Source: Conyzicola nivalis (GTDB lineage Bacteria > Actinomycetota > Actinomycetes > Actinomycetales > Microbacteriaceae). Taken from it: a DNA stretch of 64,000 bases. The DNA is taken from the NCBI RefSeq assembly GCF_014639655.1, contig NZ_BMGB01000001.1, positions 62,001-126,000 on the forward strand, given 5' to 3'. The notes under the pieces were generated by a model. That model worked only from the letters and a program-made list of their open reading frames with translations, had not been told where the DNA came from and did no database searches. The position numbers were made by a program, and so were the translations under genes. Shown piece by piece: positions 52,903 to 62,003 of the stretch. Position 1 is the first letter of the stretch. The number at the start of each line of letters is the position of its first letter.

Positions 52903-54462
52903 ATGACAACGACGTCTGAAACAAAACGCGGAGGAACACGAGTAGGTGTTCAGAAGTTCGGCACGTTCATCAGCAACATGGTGCTGCCGAACATCGCGGC
53001 GTTCATCGCCTGGGGCCTCATCACTGCCCTGTTCATCGAGACCGGCTGGCTGCCGTTGCTCGGCATCGACGCCACCTGGGTGCAGCAGCTCGGTGGCTGG
53101 AGCTCCGACCCCGACGTGACCAACACCGGGCTGGTCGGCCCGATGATCACGTACCTCCTTCCCCTCCTCATCGCGAACACCGGTGGCCGCATGGTCTACG
53201 GCGTGCGCGGCGGCGTGGTCGGAACCATCGCGACCATGGGTGTCATCGTCGGAGCGGGCATTCCCATGTTCCTCGGCGCGATGATCGTCGGCCCCGGTGC
53301 CGCATGGGTTATGAAGAAGGTGGACGCCCTCTGGGCCGGAAAGATCCGCGCCGGCTTCGAGATGCTCGTCGACAACTTCTCCGGCGGCATCGTCGGAGCG
53401 GGACTCGCCGTGGTCGCATTCTTCGTCATCGCCCCCGCGGTCACCGCGATCAGCTCCTTCCTGGAGACCGTCGTCAGCTGGCTCGTCGAGACCTCGCTGC
53501 TGCCCCTCGCGAGCATCTTCGTTGAGCCCGGCAAGATCCTGTTCCTGAACAACGCGATCAACCACGGCGTGTTCACCCCGCTCGGCACCGTCGAAGCGGA
53601 GCGTAACGGCCAGTCGATCCTCTTCCTCATCGAGGCGAACCCCGGCCCCGGCCTCGGTCTGCTGCTCGCCTTCGCCGTGTTCGGTGTCGGCCTGCTGCGC
53701 GCGAGCGCTCCCGGCGCGATCCTCATCCAGTTCGTCGGTGGTATCCACGAGATCTACTTCCCCTACGTTCTGGCGAAGCCGCTGCTCGTCGTCGCCGTCA
53801 TCGCCGGTGGAGCCAGCGGTGTTCTCACCAACGTGATCTTCCAGTCCGGTCTGCGCGCCCCCGCGTCGCCCGGCTCGATCATCGCGATCCTCGCGCAGAC
53901 GCCTCCCGGCAGCTTCGTGGGCGTCATCCTCTCGGTGATCATCTCCGCCGCGGTCTCGTTCCTCGTGGCATCCATCATCATCCGCGCGAGCCGCAAGACC
54001 GACCTCGCGGCTGTCGCCGCGGGTGACACCGCTCTCGCCGATGCCGTCGCCAAGAACGCCGCCAACAAGGGCCGCGACAGCCAGGTCGGTTCGCTGCTGA
54101 GCACCTCGGGCGGCGACGCCGCGGCGACCTCGACCGTGGAGCCGCAGAACACCGCGGCCGTCAGCGCCCCGATCACGTCCATCGTGTTCGCGTGCGACGC
54201 CGGCATGGGCTCGAGCGCCATGGGCGCGACGGTCATGCGCAACAAGATCAAGAAGGCCGGCATCGAAGGGGTGACCGTCGTCAACCAGGCGATCGCGAAC
54301 CTCGACGGCAGCGCCGACCTCGTGATCACCCAGCGCGAGCTCACCCCTCGCGCAACCGAAAAGTCGCCGAACTCGCTCCACTACTCGGTCGACAACTTCA
54401 TGGGCAGCCCCAAGTACGACGAGGTCGTCGCCCTGCTCGAGTCCCAGAAGGCCTCGAAGTAA
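52903..54462 (+). CDS. mtlA: Mannitol-specific PTS EIICB
   Basis: MtlA imports and phosphorylates D-mannitol. The 519-residue product has the membrane EIIC domain (about residues 20-355, including the family stretch FGTFISNMVLPNIAAFIAWG and LFLNNAINHGVFTPLG) and a C-terminal EIIB domain with the phosphocysteine Cys431 in FACDAGMGSSAMGA. The EIIA domain found at the C-terminus of the E. coli enzyme is missing and supplied by mtlF. A linker of about 70 residues (GDTALADAVAKNAANKG and onward) joins the domains. Confidence 0.96.
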   Translation: MTTTSETKRGGTRVGVQKFGTFISNMVLPNIAAFIAWGLITALFIETGWLPLLGIDATWVQQLGGWSSDPDVTNTGLVGPMITYLLPLLIANTGGRMVYGVRGGVVGTIATMGVIVGAGIPMFLGAMIVGPGAAWVMKKVDALWAGKIRAGFEMLVDNFSGGIVGAGLAVVAFFVIAPAVTAISSFLETVVSWLVETSLLPLASIFVEPGKILFLNNAINHGVFTPLGTVEAERNGQSILFLIEANPGPGLGLLLAFAVFGVGLLRASAPGAILIQFVGGIHEIYFPYVLAKPLLVVAVIAGGASGVLTNVIFQSGLRAPASPGSIIAILAQTPPGSFVGVILSVIISAAVSFLVASIIIRASRKTDLAAVAAGDTALADAVAKNAANKGRDSQVGSLLSTSGGDAAATSTVEPQNTAAVSAPITSIVFACDAGMGSSAMGATVMRNKIKKAGIEGVTVVNQAIANLDGSADLVITQRELTPRATEKSPNSLHYSVDNFMGSPKYDEVVALLESQKASK

Positions 54463-54515
54463 CACCAGCTCCACACCTGCACCACACGAATAGCCAGGAA
54501 GAATAGAGGAAACGC

Positions 54516-54950
54516 ATGAGCAACGTGCTTGAACTTGCACAGATCAACCTGCACGGGTCGGCGACGACACCGGCGGAAGCGATCGACGAGGTCGGACGAT
54601 TGCTGGTCGCCTCGGGTGGGGTAACACCCGAGTACATCGCCTTCATGCACGAGCGTGAAGCAACGGTGTCGACCTACATGGGTAACTTCCTGGCTATTCC
54701 GCATGGCACGAACGAGGGCAAGGACACGATCCTCGCGTCCGCGCTCTCGTTCGTGCGCTACGACAACCCCATCGACTGGGACGGCAACGAGGTCCGCTTC
54801 GTCGTCGGCATCGCGGGCAAAGACGGCGGTCACATGGAGGTCCTCTCCTCGATCGCCATCGTGTTCAGCGAAGACGACGAGGTCGCCAAGCTGCTCGCCG
54901 CCCAGACCCCCGAAGAAGTCATGGAAATCCTCGGGGACGTGAACGCGTGA
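54516..54950 (+). CDS. mtlF: Mannitol-specific PTS EIIA
   Basis: This protein accepts phosphate from HPr and gives it to the EIIB domain of MtlA. The 144-residue product has the active-site His63 in FLAIPHGTNEGK and the IAGKDGGHMEVL motif, typical of mannitol/fructose-class EIIA. It starts 53 bp after mtlA, preceded by AGGAAGAATAGAGGAAACGC. Its stop overlaps the mtlD start as GTGA. Confidence 0.95.
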   Translation: MSNVLELAQINLHGSATTPAEAIDEVGRLLVASGGVTPEYIAFMHEREATVSTYMGNFLAIPHGTNEGKDTILASALSFVRYDNPIDWDGNEVRFVVGIAGKDGGHMEVLSSIAIVFSEDDEVAKLLAAQTPEEVMEILGDVNA

Positions 54951-56083
54951 AGGCCGTACATTTCGGCGCCGGAAACATCGGTCGCGGCTTCGTCGGTCTC
55001 ATCCTGCACAAGGCCGGCTACGAGGTCGTCTTCGCCGACGTCAACGCCGAGCTGATCGACGCACTCGCCTCGACACCGAGCTACGTCGTCACCGAGGTCG
55101 GCGACGGCGCGAGCGTCTGGACGGTCGACAACTACCGCGCGCTGAACAGCTCGACGCACGAGGCGGACGTCATCGCCGAGATCGCGTCGGCAGACATCGT
55201 GACCACCGCGGTGGGCCCGAACATCCTGCGCTTCGTCGCCCCGCTCATCGCGAAGGCCATCGCCCAGCGTTCGGCCGACCTCGAGCCGCTCGCCGTGATG
55301 GCGTGCGAGAACGCCATCAACGCCACCGACCTGCTCAAGGTCGAGGTCGTCAAGGCGCTGCCCGACGCCGCCCTCGCCGACGGCGCTATCTTCGCCAACA
55401 CCGCCGTCGACCGCATCGTGCCGGGACAGGACCGCGACGCCGGTCTCAACGTGACCGTCGAGTCGTTCTTCGAGTGGGCCATCGAGTCGACGCCGTTCGG
55501 TGCTGTGACCCCCGTGATCCCCGACGCGCATTTCGTCGACGATCTCGCCCCCTACATCGAGCGCAAGCTGTTCACCGTCAACACCGGCCACGCGACCGCG
55601 GCGTACCACGGCTTCGCGGCCGGCGTCTCGTCGATGTCCGAGGCCTTCTCGACGCCCGAGATCGCAGCCGAGGTTCGCGCGGTCCTCGCCGAAACCAAGG
55701 CCCTGCTCGTCGCGAAGCACGACTTCGACCCCGAGGTCCAGCAGGCCTACATCGACAAGAACATGGTGCGCTTCGCCAACCCCGAACTGAGCGACACCGT
55801 CGACCGGGTCGGTCGCCAGCCGCTGCGCAAGCTCGGCCGCAACGAACGGTTCGTCGGCCCCGCCGCCGAACTCGCCGAACGCGGCCTCGGCAGCGACGCC
55901 CTCGTGCGGACGATGGGCATCGCCCTCGAGTTCGACGTCGCCGAGGACCCGCAGAGCGTCGAACTTCAGCAGCTGCTGTCGGATTCGACCGCCGACGAGT
56001 TCGTGACCTCGGTCACCGGCCTCGACGCGGCGCACCCGCTCTACCCCGCCGTCGTCGAGGTCGTGCGCGCACACCAGAAGTAG
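54947..56083 (+). CDS. mtlD: Mannitol-1-phosphate 5-dehydrogenase
   Basis: MtlD oxidises mannitol-1-phosphate to fructose-6-phosphate with NAD+. The 378-residue product begins with the NAD-binding motif HFGAGNIGRGFVG and has the family segments ENAINATDLL and KLFTVNTGHATAAYHG, the latter with the catalytic Lys region. Length is typical for the polyol-specific long-chain dehydrogenase family. It starts at GTG 54947 by overlap with mtlF. Its TAG stop is part of the -10 of the next gene. Confidence 0.96.
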   Translation: MKAVHFGAGNIGRGFVGLILHKAGYEVVFADVNAELIDALASTPSYVVTEVGDGASVWTVDNYRALNSSTHEADVIAEIASADIVTTAVGPNILRFVAPLIAKAIAQRSADLEPLAVMACENAINATDLLKVEVVKALPDAALADGAIFANTAVDRIVPGQDRDAGLNVTVESFFEWAIESTPFGAVTPVIPDAHFVDDLAPYIERKLFTVNTGHATAAYHGFAAGVSSMSEAFSTPEIAAEVRAVLAETKALLVAKHDFDPEVQQAYIDKNMVRFANPELSDTVDRVGRQPLRKLGRNERFVGPAAELAERGLGSDALVRTMGIALEFDVAEDPQSVELQQLLSDSTADEFVTSVTGLDAAHPLYPAVVEVVRAHQK

Positions 56084-56092
56084 GCTGGCCCC

Positions 56093-56920
56093 ATGAGTTC
56101 TCCCGAGTCCGCGATCGCCGTCGCCCAGTTCGCGCCGGTCGCGGACCCGGGGGAGAACCTCGCGACCATCCGCACGCTCACCGAGCGTGCCGTGTCGCGG
56201 GGCGCAACTCTCGTGGTCTTCCCCGAGTACTCGTCGTTCTTCGAGCCCGAGCTCGGACAGGGCTATGTGGATGCCGCCCAGCCCCTGGACGGAGACTTCG
56301 TCGCCGGGCTCGCCGCCGTCGCCTCCGAGTACCGCACGCACATCGTCGCCGGGCTCGTCGAGGCCAACGCCGACGATCCCGCCCGCTTCTCGAACACCCT
56401 CGTCGCGATCGACCCGGGCGGAGAGCTCGTCGCGAAGTACCGCAAGATGCACCTCTACGACGCCTTCGGCTCCCGCGAGTCCGACTGGGTCGTCGCCGGC
56501 GCACTCGACGCGCCGGAGACGTTCTCCTTCGGCGACTTCACCGTCGGACTGCAGACCTGCTACGACGCGCGCTTCCCCGAGGTCACCCGCCGACTCGTCG
56601 ACGCCGGAGCCGACCTCGTGCTCATGCCCTCCGAGTGGGTGCGTGGGCCGCTCAAGGAGCATCACTGGCGCACTCTGCTCACGGCGCGGGCCATCGAGAA
56701 CACCATCTACATCGCCGCGGCCGACCAGGCCCCGCCGACCGGTGTCGGAAACAGCATGATCCTTGACCCCATGGGAGTCGAGATCGCGACGGTCGGAGAG
56801 GCCACGGATGTCGCGGTCGCCTGGCTCTCTAAAGACCGCGTTACACATTCTCGCGAAATTAACCCCGCACTTCGCCTCAGGCGGTTCGGCGTTGCATCGA
56901 TCGGCCATTCTCTCCCTTAG
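56093..56920 (+). CDS. Carbon-nitrogen hydrolase (nitrilase superfamily)
   Basis: The 275-residue product has the Glu-Lys-Cys triad of amide-hydrolysing enzymes: Glu45 in VVFPEYSS, Lys118 in KYRKMHLYD and Cys156 in QTCYDARFPE. The motif context and length fit omega-amidase or deaminated-glutathione amidase-like members. TAGGCT (56081-56086) is 6 nt before the ATG and overlaps the mtlD stop, so it has its own leaderless promoter and is not simply part of the mannitol operon. Substrate unknown. Confidence 0.9.
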   Translation: MSSPESAIAVAQFAPVADPGENLATIRTLTERAVSRGATLVVFPEYSSFFEPELGQGYVDAAQPLDGDFVAGLAAVASEYRTHIVAGLVEANADDPARFSNTLVAIDPGGELVAKYRKMHLYDAFGSRESDWVVAGALDAPETFSFGDFTVGLQTCYDARFPEVTRRLVDAGADLVLMPSEWVRGPLKEHHWRTLLTARAIENTIYIAAADQAPPTGVGNSMILDPMGVEIATVGEATDVAVAWLSKDRVTHSREINPALRLRRFGVASIGHSLP

Positions 56921-56951
56921 AGTTGACCTAGTAATTTGGGGAGGATCTGCC

Positions 56952-58010
56952 ATGGCTGAGGCCTATCGAGTTGTAGTCGTCGAGGACGACGCCGACGTCG
57001 CTTTCTACACCAAGACGGTGTTGGAGAAGCGCGGCGGTTGTGTCGTAGAGACGGTTTCCGACCCTTCGCTGGCCCGCGCGGTCATCAGCGAGTTCCTGCC
57101 CGACGTCGTCGTCACCGACATCGAGATGCCCGGCATCAACGGTCTCGAACTCATGGAGCAGATCCGCACCGACCACCCCGGCATCCCGATCGTCGTGATG
57201 ACGGCCCACATCTCGGTCGACTACGCGGTCGGCGCACTCAACGCCCAGGCCGACGAGTTCCTCATCAAGCCGATCAGCGCATCCGACCTGGTCACCGCCG
57301 TCATGCGGCTCGCGGCCGACGGCCGAGCGAACCGCTCCGACAAGAGCGAGCAGGCTCCCGAGAGCGTCCTGGCCATCGGAGCGCACCCCGACGACGTCGA
57401 GTTCGGCATCGGCGGCATCCTCGCGGCGCACCGTGCCGCGGGTGACACCGTCACGATCCTCACGCTGTCACGCGGAACCTCCTCCGGCCAGCACACGGAC
57501 CTCCAGCACGAGTCGCTCGCCGCCGCCGAGATCCTCGGAGCCCGTCTCTTCCTCGAAGACCTCCCGATGAAGGCGCTCGACGCCGGCACCGCGGCCGTCG
57601 ACACGATCGCCCGCGTGGTCGCCGAGGTCTCGCCCACCATCGTCTACACGCACAGCGTCAACGACGACGACGCCGACCACCGCGCGGTCCACGAGGCGGC
57701 TCTCGCCGCGACATCCGCGGTGCCGACCGTCTCCGCCTTCCAGAGCCAGTCGTCCACCGTCGACTTCCGCCCCTCGAAGTTCGTCTCGATCGACGGGTAC
57801 ACCGACACCAAGCTGGCCCTCGTGGAGTGCTTCCTCGGTGGAGACGGCATCCGCTCCTACCTCGACCCCGAGTTCGTCCTCGCCTCGGCCCGCTACTGGG
57901 GCCGGTTCGGCGGCGGCACGAGCGTCGAACCCCTCGAGACGATTCGCGAGGCGGCTCCCGTCGCAGGCACGGCAGTGCCGGTCGCCGCAAGCTCAATCAG
58001 CGAAGCGTGA
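56952..58010 (+). CDS. Response-regulator receiver fused to a PIG-L/LmbE zinc deacetylase
   Basis: The 352-residue product joins a CheY-like receiver (residues 5-122) to a PIG-L domain (about 138-330). The receiver is complete: acidic pocket Glu11-Asp12-Asp13, phosphoacceptor Asp56 in TDIEMPGING, Thr84 and Lys106 (FLIKPI). The deacetylase has AHPDDVEFGIGG (His145, Asp147, Asp148) and DHRAVH (His243, His247), the metal-site residues of N-acetylglucosamine-type deacetylases. No DNA-binding domain is present, so the likely output is enzymatic. ATG 56952 follows GGGGAGGAT. The following two genes encode a lone receiver and a histidine kinase, each coupled by GTGA. The substrate is unknown. Confidence 0.9.
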   Translation: MAEAYRVVVVEDDADVAFYTKTVLEKRGGCVVETVSDPSLARAVISEFLPDVVVTDIEMPGINGLELMEQIRTDHPGIPIVVMTAHISVDYAVGALNAQADEFLIKPISASDLVTAVMRLAADGRANRSDKSEQAPESVLAIGAHPDDVEFGIGGILAAHRAAGDTVTILTLSRGTSSGQHTDLQHESLAAAEILGARLFLEDLPMKALDAGTAAVDTIARVVAEVSPTIVYTHSVNDDDADHRAVHEAALAATSAVPTVSAFQSQSSTVDFRPSKFVSIDGYTDTKLALVECFLGGDGIRSYLDPEFVLASARYWGRFGGGTSVEPLETIREAAPVAGTAVPVAASSISEA

Positions 58011-58402
58011 CCACGCCAGCGGTGGCAGCGGCTCCCGGACTCGACCAGCGAGTCCGGGTGCTGATCGTCGAAGACAGCGACGACCAGCGGCTTCTGCTGC
58101 GCCGCTATTTCGAGCGTGCGGGCTGCGACGTGCGCGTCGCCCCGAGCGCCGAGGAAGCCATCGCCGCCTACGGTGACGTGACGCCCGACGTCGCGGTCAT
58201 CGACCTCGTCCTTCCGGGCATGGACGGCTGGGCGCTCGCGGTGCGGCTCGGCGCCGACAACCCCGAGTGCGTCATCGCCATCACGTCGGTGCTCAATACC
58301 GAGGACTACCCTCACGGCCACCCGTCGCTGCCCAAGCCCGTGACCGGAGCGAAGGTACGCCAGATGCTGAGCGACTTCGTGCCGAAGTGGACCGCCGCGT
58401 GA
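58007..58402 (+). CDS. Stand-alone response-regulator receiver
   Basis: The 131-residue product is one receiver domain: acidic residues Glu22-Asp23, phosphoacceptor Asp66 in VIDLVLPGMDG, Thr93 and Lys110 (SLPKPV). No output domain follows. It starts at GTG 58007 overlapping the upstream stop and ends overlapping the kinase start. It could be a phosphate shuttle or sink between kinase and the fused receiver-deacetylase. Confidence 0.9.
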   Translation: MTTPAVAAAPGLDQRVRVLIVEDSDDQRLLLRRYFERAGCDVRVAPSAEEAIAAYGDVTPDVAVIDLVLPGMDGWALAVRLGADNPECVIAITSVLNTEDYPHGHPSLPKPVTGAKVRQMLSDFVPKWTAA

Positions 58403-60147
58403 AGTTGTACCACTGGGTGCTCGACACCATCAGGGTAGACAAGGCCTCGACGTTCCTCAAACAGGGCCCGTTCGCGCTCGCGTTCCTCGGCGCGGTCCTC
58501 ATCGTTATGGTGTCGCCGAACATCGACTTCACGGTGTGGCCGGCGGCACTCCTGGGAATGTGGGGCGTGCTCGTCGCCACCGCGCTGGCCGCGGTGATCA
58601 GCTATCAGCCGACTCTGGTCCGCCTCGCGATCCTGGTGCCGGTGCTCGACCTCGTCGCGCTCAGCGCGTTCCGGGCGGGCACGGGCGGCAACCTGTCGCC
58701 ATTCAGCTCGCTCATCATCCTCCCGGTGATCTGGATCGCCGCTGAGCCGGGGCGACGCTACATCATCATCGCCGGTGTGGGCACCGCGATCGCCCTCACC
58801 GACATCCTCGGATTCAGCCCCGCCGCGACATCCGGAGACCTTCTTCGTTCCATCTTCGCGCCGATCGTCTTCGCCATCGGGGCCGCAATCGTCAACGAGG
58901 TCTCGCGACAGGGCCGGGTGCAGGTCGAGTCGGTCAGGCGGCTGGCCGAGGAACGCGAGAGCATGCTGCGCGGCGCCGAGGACTACACCAAACGCCTGCG
59001 CGAGAACGAGGCGCAGCTACGGGCGGCCGACAAACTCACCCGCAGCGTGCTCGACGCGGTGACCGAACAGTCCGTCGTCGGCACCGACGTCACCGGAAGC
59101 ATCGACGTCTGGAACCCGGGCGCGGAACGCATGCTCGGGCTGACCGCGGCCGAAGCACAGCGCAAGAGGTTCATCTACGACTTCCACGTCGCCGCCGAGC
59201 TCGACGAGCGCTCGCGCGAGCTCAACTACCCGCCGGGGGAGACGGTGCTCACCCCGGGCTTCTCCGCGCTCGTGGAGTCGGCCCGGCTCGGCACACCCGA
59301 GGTTCGACAGTGGACCTACGTGCGGGCCGACGGGCTGCAGCTCGCCGTCGAGGTGGCCGTCACCCGTCGGGTCAACGACTTCGGCGAGACCGCCGGCTAC
59401 CTGTTCGTCGCGACCGACGTCACCCAGGCGCTCGAGGTGTCGCGGCTCAAGGACGAGTTCGTCGGGCTCATCTCCCACGAACTCCGCACACCCCTCAGCT
59501 CGATCCTCGGGTACCTCGAACTCATGCGCGACGACGCTGACGACCCGCTCTCCGAAGAGCAGATGATGTACCTCGGCATCGCGGAGCGCAACGCGCACCG
59601 GCTGCTGCGCCTCATGGGCGACCTGCTGTTCACTGCCCAGGTGGGAGCGAACTCGTTCAACATCGAGCGCTCCGAGGTCGATGTCGCGCCCGTCGTGCTC
59701 GCTTCGATCGAGTCGGCGAACCCCGTCGCCGTCGCGCAGGGCGTCACCATCGTCGCCGAGGTCGACGACGACTTCGCCCTCGTGAGCGGCGACCCCACGC
59801 GTATCGGGCAGGCGATCGACAATCTGCTGTCCAACGCGATCAAGTTCACACCGCGGGGCGGGAACGTCACAGTCGCGGTGTCGTGCGACGGCAGCGACAT
59901 CGTCGTGCGTCTCACCGACACCGGCATGGGCATTCCGGCCAACGAGCTCGACCAGCTCTTCTCGCGGTTCTTCCGCGCGTCGACGGCGACCCGCGCGGCC
60001 GTGCCCGGAGTCGGACTCGGTCTCACGATCACGAAGGCGATCATCGACGCCCACGGTGGATCCCTCGACGTGGAGAGCGAGGTCGGCGTCGGAACCACCT
60101 TCATCGTGCGTCTGCCGAAAGTGACCGCGGCGGTCGAGCCGGCCTGA
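58399..60147 (+). CDS. Membrane sensor histidine kinase with PAS domain
   Basis: The 582-residue product has about five hydrophobic helices in residues 20-175 with short loops, so it may sense a membrane or intramembrane signal. A coiled coil (about 178-212), a PAS domain (about 214-335), HisKA with SHELRTPL (His360) and HATPase with DNLLSNAIKFTP (near 474), DTGMGIP (near 508) and GVGLGLTI follow. The GTG start at 58399 overlaps the stop of the receiver gene. It is last in the three-gene operon and convergent with an aminotransferase gene. Confidence 0.93.
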   Translation: MKLYHWVLDTIRVDKASTFLKQGPFALAFLGAVLIVMVSPNIDFTVWPAALLGMWGVLVATALAAVISYQPTLVRLAILVPVLDLVALSAFRAGTGGNLSPFSSLIILPVIWIAAEPGRRYIIIAGVGTAIALTDILGFSPAATSGDLLRSIFAPIVFAIGAAIVNEVSRQGRVQVESVRRLAEERESMLRGAEDYTKRLRENEAQLRAADKLTRSVLDAVTEQSVVGTDVTGSIDVWNPGAERMLGLTAAEAQRKRFIYDFHVAAELDERSRELNYPPGETVLTPGFSALVESARLGTPEVRQWTYVRADGLQLAVEVAVTRRVNDFGETAGYLFVATDVTQALEVSRLKDEFVGLISHELRTPLSSILGYLELMRDDADDPLSEEQMMYLGIAERNAHRLLRLMGDLLFTAQVGANSFNIERSEVDVAPVVLASIESANPVAVAQGVTIVAEVDDDFALVSGDPTRIGQAIDNLLSNAIKFTPRGGNVTVAVSCDGSDIVVRLTDTGMGIPANELDQLFSRFFRASTATRAAVPGVGLGLTITKAIIDAHGGSLDVESEVGVGTTFIVRLPKVTAAVEPA

Positions 60148-60166
60148 GCCGGCGGTTGCGCTCGGC

Positions 60167-61363
60167 CTAACGGGCGAGGGCGCCCAGGCGCGCCACGGCT
60201 TCCTCGAGCACACTCTCACGCTTGCAGTAGGCGAACCGCACGAGCGAGCGATACTCGGCGCGGTTGCCCTGCCGCACGAACGCGCTGATCGGCACACCCA
60301 CGACCCCGGCCAGGCCGGGCAGGGCGCGGCAGAACTCCTCCGCGTCGTCGTAACCCAGGGGCGCAGCATCCGCTACGACGAAATATCCGCCCTGCGCACG
60401 GGTCACGGCGAAACCGGCGTCGGTGAGGCCCGACGACAGGAGGTCGTGCTTGCGGCCGAGGGTCGCCGCGATGCCGGTGAAGAACGAGTCGGGCAGAGCG
60501 AGGCCCACGGCGATCGCCGGCTGGAACGGAGCGCCGTTCACGAACGTCAGGAACTGCTTCACGGCGACGATCGACGAGACGATCGCGTGGGGCGCCGTGA
60601 GCCAGCCGATCTTCCAGCCCGTGGTGTTGAAAGTTTTGCCGGCGCTGGAGATCGTGATGGTGCGCGCGCGGGCACCGGGGAGCGTGGCGACGGGAATGTG
60701 GGGCGCGTCGAACACGAGGTGCTCATACACCTCGTCGGTGACGATCAGCGCGTCGTGCTTGGTCGCCAACTCGACGATGAGCTGCAGCGTCTCGCGCGGC
60801 AGCACCGACCCGGTGGGGTTGTGCGGATTGTTGATCAGGATGAGCCGGGTGCGATCGGTGATCGCGGCCCGCAACTCGTCGGGGTCGGGCTGAAACAGGG
60901 GCGCACGCATGGGCACGGTCACGTGGGTCGCGCCGGCGAGGCCGACGATCGCACCGTAAGCGTCGTAGAACGGCTCGAGGGTGACGACCTCGTCGCCCTT
61001 CTCGGTGAGGGCGAGAATCGTGGCGGCGAGCGCTTCGGTGGCGCCCGCGGTGACGAGAACTTCGCGGTCGGGGTCGACGGTGAGACCGTAGAACCGCTGC
61101 TGGTGGGCCGAGATCGCGTTGCGCAGCACCGGCATTCCGGTGCCCGGCGGGTACTGGTTGAAGCCGTCGGTGATCGCTTGGCGCGCGGCCTCGAGCACTT
61201 CGGTCGGGCCGTCCTCGTCGGGGAACCCCTGACCCAGGTTGATGGCGCCGGAGCTCGTCGCGAGCGCGCTCATCTCGGCGAAGATCGTGGGCCGCAGCCC
61301 GCCGTCGTCACCCAGGAGCATCGCTCCTCGAGCCGCTTGCTGCCAGGAACCGGAGACTGTCAT
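60167..61363 (-). CDS. Class I/II PLP-dependent aminotransferase (methionine/kynurenine-type)
   Basis: The 398-residue product is an aminotransferase of the KAT/YbdL-like group. The PLP lysine lies in SSAGKTFNTTGWKIGW; NNPHNPTG, DEVYEHLVF and the C-terminal arginine in VRFAYCK are also present, and the start GQGFPDEDGP is typical of this group. Likely substrates are methionine, glutamine or kynurenine with a 2-oxo acid. It could work with the nitrilase-type amidase at 56093 (aminotransferase and omega-amidase are paired in methionine salvage), but they are not in one operon. Confidence 0.9.
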   Translation of the reverse strand: MTVSGSWQQAARGAMLLGDDGGLRPTIFAEMSALATSSGAINLGQGFPDEDGPTEVLEAARQAITDGFNQYPPGTGMPVLRNAISAHQQRFYGLTVDPDREVLVTAGATEALAATILALTEKGDEVVTLEPFYDAYGAIVGLAGATHVTVPMRAPLFQPDPDELRAAITDRTRLILINNPHNPTGSVLPRETLQLIVELATKHDALIVTDEVYEHLVFDAPHIPVATLPGARARTITISSAGKTFNTTGWKIGWLTAPHAIVSSIVAVKQFLTFVNGAPFQPAIAVGLALPDSFFTGIAATLGRKHDLLSSGLTDAGFAVTRAQGGYFVVADAAPLGYDDAEEFCRALPGLAGVVGVPISAFVRQGNRAEYRSLVRFAYCKRESVLEEAVARLGALAR

Positions 61364-61439
61364 CGTCGTTTAAGCCTAGCCGCCCGGTGGCTGTGGATAA
61401 TTCGCGGCCGTCGTCGGGTATTTGGCCTATCTTGTGCGG

Positions 61440-62003
61440 ATGCGAACAACGTTTCGTTCGGCCGCCGTAGCACTCGTGCTGGTCTCCGCCCTTGCCGCGT
61501 CAGGTTGCGCGCCCGAAGGCCCGAAGGCCGACGAGAAGCCGAGCCCGACGGCCACCCCGCTCTTCGCCTCCGACGAGGAGGCTCTTGCGGCGGCGGAGGA
61601 GGCGTACGCCGCGTATGTTCAGTTGACAGACGCAATACTCGCTGCCGGCGGTTCCGGCATCGAACGGCTCGGCGAAGTTGCAGCGGGTCAACAGCTCCGG
61701 ACCGATGCAGACGAAATCGGGGAGCTAGCGACTTTAGGCTATCGAACAGTGGGTCAGACGACTTTCTCCGATTTTGCGCTTCAAGGGTACGACCGCGACG
61801 GAGCTGATGGCATCGCGGTAGTAACCGCCTATGTCTGTGAGGACGTGAGTGGTGTCGACGTTCTCGATGCAAATGGCATTTCTGTGGTGGAGGTCTCGCG
61901 CCCAGATCGAGCCAAATACGAAGTGACATTCGATTCTGCGACTCCAGCCTCCTCGCAGTTGCTGGTCTCCCTTCGTCAACCGTGGGTGGAACCGGAATGC
62001 TAA
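61440..62003 (+). CDS. Small secreted lipoprotein of unknown function
   Basis: The 187-residue product has a signal sequence with lipobox AASGC (Cys23). The mature part (residues about 45-180) resembles the small helical-plus-beta lipoproteins seen in Actinobacteria but no family is recognised. ATG 61440 is preceded at 6 nt by TATCTT (61428-61433), so it is leaderless. Base use is more AT-rich than in the neighbours and includes rare CTA and TTA leucine codons (GAG CTA GCG ACT TTA GGC), suggesting an accessory or transferred gene. Its last 7 bp overlap the next gene. Confidence 0.8.
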   Translation: MRTTFRSAAVALVLVSALAASGCAPEGPKADEKPSPTATPLFASDEEALAAAEEAYAAYVQLTDAILAAGGSGIERLGEVAAGQQLRTDADEIGELATLGYRTVGQTTFSDFALQGYDRDGADGIAVVTAYVCEDVSGVDVLDANGISVVEVSRPDRAKYEVTFDSATPASSQLLVSLRQPWVEPEC

